DNA from: Sva-07 sp963698565
Lineage (GTDB): Bacteria > Actinomycetota > Acidimicrobiia > Acidimicrobiales > Ilumatobacteraceae
Assembly (NCBI GenBank): GCA_963698565.1
Contig: CAVORH010000001.1
Coordinates: 62,001-126,000, forward strand
Reading direction: 5' to 3'
DNA: 64,000 nucleotides
Shown here piece by piece: positions 60,687-64,000 of this stretch. The number at the start of each line of letters is the position of its first letter. The first letter of the stretch is position 1. The notes below the pieces were generated by a model. The model was given only the letters and a program-made list of their open reading frames with translations, did no database searches and was not told the origin of the DNA. Position numbers and translations under genes: made by a program.

Positions 60687-60743
60687 CGGCTCAGTCTGAC
60701 AGGCGCCCCCGTCCCCCGCCGAAGCCCGAGCCGGTTCCCACCC

Positions 60744-60798
60744 CCCGAAAAATGCCTCGATCGGCGCGCCCTGCGCGCCGCTCCGGGCATTTTTCGGG
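60744..60798. repeat. dispersed palindromic element, family A copy 2
   Basis: Perfect 13-bp arms CCCGAAAAATGCC (60744-60756) and GGCATTTTTCGGG (60786-60798) flank an inner hairpin CGGCGCG/CGCGCCG. It abuts the ftsY stop codon (60799) and precedes the acyl-CoA dehydrogenase gene. It shows the same pattern as 22982-23034. Confidence 0.75.
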
Positions 60799-61935
60799 TC
60801 AGGGGGCGGTGAGGGCGGTGACGAACTCGGTGGGATCGAACGGGATCAGGTCGTCGATGGTCTCGCCGATGCCGACCAGTTTGACCGGGATGCCCAGTTC
60901 GGTCTCGATGGCGAACACGATGCCGCCCTTGGCCGATCCGTCGAGCTTCGTGAGCACCACGCCCGTGACATCGGTGGCGTCACCGAACTCGCGGGCCTGG
61001 GTCAGGCCGTTCTGGCCCGTGGTGGCGTCGATCACGAGCAGGGTCTCGGTCACCCGACCGGCGCCCTTCTCCGCGACCCGCCGAACCTTCTTCAGCTCCT
61101 CCATCAGGTTCGACTTGGTGTGCAGCCGCCCGGCCGTGTCGGCCATCACGAGCTGCGTCCCACGAGCTGCCGCCCGCTCGACGCCGTCGTAGATCACCGA
61201 GCTCGGATCCCCGCCCTCGGCGCCCCTGACGATCTCGGCTCCCGAGCGCTCCGCCCAGGTCGTCAGCTGTTCGGCCGCAGCCGCCCGGAACGTGTCGCCG
61301 GCCGCCAGCAGCACGGTCCGACCGTCGCGGATCTGCTGGTTGGCGAGCTTGCCGATCGTCGTCGTCTTGCCCACGCCATTGACGCCCACGAACATCCAGA
61401 CGTTCGGCCCCTCTGCGGTCGGGTCGAACGCGAGCGTGCGGTCGGACCCCTCGAGACGCGACACCATGTCGGCCTCGAGTGCGTCGATCAGGGCCTGCGG
61501 TTCGGTGATCTCCTTGGCGGCGACCCTGGCGCGGAGGTCGTCGAGCAGTGCCGTCGTGACGCCGATGCCCACGTCGGCCCGCAGCAGCGCCTCCTCGAGG
61601 TCCTCGAAGCTCTCCTCGGTGATCCCGGTACGCCCGAGCACCCCGGTGAACGCGCCGGTGAACGCGAGCCGAGCCTTCGCGAGCCGTTCGCGCAACGACG
61701 GCGGTGCGACGGGCTCCGGCTCGACCTCGACGGGAGCTTCCTCGACCGGCGGCTCTGCCACCAGCACGCCGCCACCCGCCTCGCCGTCCGGCTCGGGCGG
61801 CGGGGTCGCCGGGCGGGCCGGGCGAGCCGGTGGCGCCGACGTCGACGCAGCGTTGCGGCGGCTGACGACGATGACGCCGATGCCGAAGGCAACGACGGCG
61901 ATCGCCAGGATCAGGAACAGGATCTCGATACCCAT
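60799..61935 (-). CDS. ftsY: signal recognition particle receptor FtsY
   Basis: SRP receptor GTPase, 378 residues. An N-terminal membrane helix (IEILFLILAIAVVAFGIGVIVV) and an acidic Pro/Glu linker precede the NG domain. GVNGVGKTTTIGKLANQQ, DTAGRLHTKSNLMEELKKV and TKLDGSAKGG are the G motifs. The helix replaces the acidic A-domain of E. coli FtsY, as in other actinobacteria. Confidence 0.97.
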   Translation of the reverse strand: MGIEILFLILAIAVVAFGIGVIVVSRRNAASTSAPPARPARPATPPPEPDGEAGGGVLVAEPPVEEAPVEVEPEPVAPPSLRERLAKARLAFTGAFTGVLGRTGITEESFEDLEEALLRADVGIGVTTALLDDLRARVAAKEITEPQALIDALEADMVSRLEGSDRTLAFDPTAEGPNVWMFVGVNGVGKTTTIGKLANQQIRDGRTVLLAAGDTFRAAAAEQLTTWAERSGAEIVRGAEGGDPSSVIYDGVERAAARGTQLVMADTAGRLHTKSNLMEELKKVRRVAEKGAGRVTETLLVIDATTGQNGLTQAREFGDATDVTGVVLTKLDGSAKGGIVFAIETELGIPVKLVGIGETIDDLIPFDPTEFVTALTAP

Positions 61936-61973
61936 CGCCCGCCGACGCTACCGGCCCCGACCGATCGGGCTTC

Positions 61974-62005
61974 AGCGTCAGCGCAGACAGGAGCATCCTG
62001 ACGCT
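61974..62005. repeat. inverted repeat between smc and ftsY
   Basis: AGCGTCAG (61974-61981) and CTGACGCT (61998-62005) are perfect inverses with a 16-base loop. It lies in the 89-bp gap after smc, so it may end or attenuate the smc transcript. Confidence 0.4.
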
Positions 62006-62024
62006 CAGCCGCGGCGGGCCCGCC

Positions 62025-64000
62025 TCAGTTGGGCGAGGGCGCAGTCGACACCCGTTCGGTGACGACCTTGCTGGAACCGCCCGGTTGCATGCTGACGCCC
62101 AGCAGGCAGTCGCCGGCCTCCATCGTGCGCTTCTGGTGCGACACGACGATCAACTGGGCGTCCTTGCGGAACTCCTGGATCAACCCGAGGAACCGGTGCA
62201 GGTTGACGTCGTCGAGTGCGGCCTCGACCTCGTCCATGACGTAGAACGGCGACGGCCGCGACCGGAACACCGCGAACAGGTAGGCCAGCGCCGTGAGGCT
62301 GCGCTCGCCGCCCGACAGCAGCGACAGCTTCTTCACGTTCTTGCCGCTCGGCTTCGCCTCGACCTCGATGCCGGTGTTGAGCATGTCGTCCGGTGCGGTG
62401 AGCTTGAGCTTGCCGACACCGCCGGGGAAGAGCAGGCCGAAGAGCTGGGTGAAGTTCTCCGCGACGTCGTGGTAGGCCGATGCGAAGACGTTCTGGATCT
62501 CGGCGTCGACCGCAGCGATCACCCGCGACAGTTCACGGCGGGTCGAGCGCACGTCTTCCAGTTGCTCCTCGAGGAACGCATGACGAGTCTGGAGCTCGTT
62601 GAACTCCTCCAGCGCCAACGGGTTGATCGGCCCGAGCAGCCGCAACTCGCGTTCGAGCTCGCGCACCCGGCCTGCCGGCGTGGCACCATCCGGTAGCACG
62701 GGCAGCGGTGCCGCCTCCGCCACCGATGGTTCGATGTCGAGGTCACGGCGCAGCGTCTCGATCGCCGTCTCGAGACGCAGTTTGGCCTCGGCCTCGCCGA
62801 GTTCGGCCTGACGAGCACGTTCGCGCGAAGCGTCGAGCGACTGCTCCTTCTCGCTCCGAGCCCGCCGGAACTGGTCGAGTTCGGTGGTGAGACCTCTGAC
62901 CTCGTCGCTCTGGCGGCGGCGCTGTTCCACCAGGTCGGTGTGCAACACCTCGACGACCTCGCGGTGTGCGGCGACGACCGCCGACAGGCGATCGATCGCC
63001 GCGATGTCACGCTCGATACGGACCCGTTGCCCCTCGGCTGCGACGCGAGCTTCGGCATCGGCGGCCAACCGACGTTCGGTCTCCTCGAGGCGCCGCTCCA
63101 GCAGCTCGTGGCGTTCGTGGAGCCCGGCGTTGCGCACCTCGAAGTCCTTGCGGCGTGACGCGATGGCCGCTGCTCGGCTCTCGAACTCGGCGCGGAGTTC
63201 ACCGCGGGCCCGAGCCGCATCGGCTTCGGCCTGCTCGTCGGATTCGAGCGCCGGGAGGAGCGCTTCCAGCTCGGCGATGCGCCGGTCGTCACGCTCGATG
63301 TTGGCCACCAGGTCGGCGATCGAGCGTTCGAGGTTGGCCAGCTCACCGAGCACTTCACGGTGCTCGCCCTGCGCTCGGGCGAGACCCTCGGAGGCCGCGC
63401 TGAACTTCGCGTCGTTGGCGTCCAAACGGCGCACGAGCTCGGCCTCGGCTGCCCGCGTCGCCTGCACGGCCCGCTCGGCGGCATCGAGCGCGTCGACCGC
63501 ACGGGCGAGTTCGCCCTCCGCCCGCGCTGCCAGTTCGATCGCCTCGTCGAGGGCGGCGGCGGTCGCTCCGCTGCCCGCCGCGCCGACGCGCCAACCGCTC
63601 AACCCGAAGCGGTCTCCGCCTTCGGTGACGATCACTGCCTCCGGATGCGCAAGTGCCGCGTCGACGGCCGCGCCGACGTCGTCGATGCGAACCGCAGCGC
63701 CGAGCAGCCCGTCGAGCAGCGCATCGACCCCCGGGCGTGGCGACCTCGCGTGAGGCCGGACGGCATCACCGAGCGGTGGCGTGGCCGGGCTCGCCGGGCG
63801 AGCGCCGAGAGCGATCACGGCGCCGCTCGTGTCGGAACTGCGCAGCGCCGTCAGCGCTCGACGACCGGCGGCCGGATCGTCGACCACGACCGCCGTCAAC
63901 GATTCGCCGAGCGCCGCTTCGACCGCCTGCTCCCACCCCGCATCGATCTCGATCAGGTCGAGGAGCGTGCCGAGCACGCCGTCGACACCCGCCAGGCGTT
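62025..64000 (-). CDS. smc: chromosome segregation protein SMC (N-terminus cut by window edge)
   Basis: Condensin ATPase that organises the chromosome; about 658 C-terminal residues are visible. The hinge begins at once (GVDGVLGTLLDLIEIDAGWEQ, FGLSGWRVGA). It is followed by the long Glu/Arg/Ala-rich returning coiled coil (LERSIADLVANIERDDRRIAEL and similar). The C-terminal ATPase head has LSLLSGGERSLTALAYLFAVF (ABC signature) and PFYVMDEVEAALDDVN (Walker B). The N-terminal Walker A half lies beyond base 64000. The smc-ftsY-ffh order is typical. Confidence 0.97.
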   Translation of the reverse strand, partial: RLAGVDGVLGTLLDLIEIDAGWEQAVEAALGESLTAVVVDDPAAGRRALTALRSSDTSGAVIALGARPASPATPPLGDAVRPHARSPRPGVDALLDGLLGAAVRIDDVGAAVDAALAHPEAVIVTEGGDRFGLSGWRVGAAGSGATAAALDEAIELAARAEGELARAVDALDAAERAVQATRAAEAELVRRLDANDAKFSAASEGLARAQGEHREVLGELANLERSIADLVANIERDDRRIAELEALLPALESDEQAEADAARARGELRAEFESRAAAIASRRKDFEVRNAGLHERHELLERRLEETERRLAADAEARVAAEGQRVRIERDIAAIDRLSAVVAAHREVVEVLHTDLVEQRRRQSDEVRGLTTELDQFRRARSEKEQSLDASRERARQAELGEAEAKLRLETAIETLRRDLDIEPSVAEAAPLPVLPDGATPAGRVRELERELRLLGPINPLALEEFNELQTRHAFLEEQLEDVRSTRRELSRVIAAVDAEIQNVFASAYHDVAENFTQLFGLLFPGGVGKLKLTAPDDMLNTGIEVEAKPSGKNVKKLSLLSGGERSLTALAYLFAVFRSRPSPFYVMDEVEAALDDVNLHRFLGLIQEFRKDAQLIVVSHQKRTMEAGDCLLGVSMQPGGSSKVVTERVSTAPSPN

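Overview
The window is a dense, very GC-rich (about 68-70 % by eye) bacterial chromosome segment. It has many GTG starts, stop-start overlaps of the ATGA/GTGA type, and GAAC-N4-GTTC SOS boxes. Gene content and order indicate an actinobacterium: recA, miaB, miaA, dapF, hflX and lexA are clustered with nrdR and a B12-dependent ribonucleotide reductase, with smc, ftsY, ffh, rpsP, khpA, rimM, trmD, rplS and yraN further along. The marine-type housekeeping and fatty-acid genes, with little specialised metabolism, would suit an Acidimicrobiia/Ilumatobacter-like lineage. That placement is an inference; there is no 16S gene here. I see no prophage, IS element or CRISPR array. The one mobile element is an intein.

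Layout. 1-5.1 kb: a cut ABC ATPase, a DUF429-like protein, a hemolysin-III membrane protein and a UvrD-type helicase with an HRDC domain. 5.1-10.6 kb: a phosphatase, an RND transporter, a crotonase and a lipoprotein. 10.8-27 kb is the DNA-precursor and SOS core. It holds nrdJ with an intein, nrdR, lexA, a LysM protein, dapC, hflX, dapF, miaA, a chorismate mutase, miaB and recA. 26.8-31.5 kb: an HD-domain oxygenase and a sulfatase/phosphonate hydrolase pair, membrane proteins and an acyl-CoA dehydrogenase. 31.5-41.5 kb: a PHP phosphatase, tRNA-Lys(CUU), tRNA-His(GUG), GNATs, a TauE-like exporter, two flavodoxin-fold reductases, psuG, an ECF sigma/anti-sigma pair, an RNA methyltransferase and rpe. 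41.5-48 kb: an AddB/AddA-like helicase-nuclease pair. 48-55 kb: a FucI-like isomerase with a PfkB kinase, a SulP transporter, a phosphoribosyltransferase-hydrolase fusion and a crotonase. 55-64 kb: a conserved translation and secretion block ending in a cut smc.

Two themes connect the genes. The first is DNA damage control. LexA-type boxes lie before lexA/LysM, recA and the UvrD-HRDC helicase. A separate 19-bp element (TGTGACACCCCTTCYCTAC) with a downstream -10 is shared by recA and the addBA pair, which suggests a LexA-independent damage promoter like the mycobacterial recA one. The second is dNTP supply: nrdJ and nrdR are neighbours, and the nrdJ upstream region carries a 40-nt hairpin whose arm holds a perfect actinobacterial DnaA box. 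Intergenic gaps also contain three kinds of palindromic repeat, two of them in two dispersed copies.
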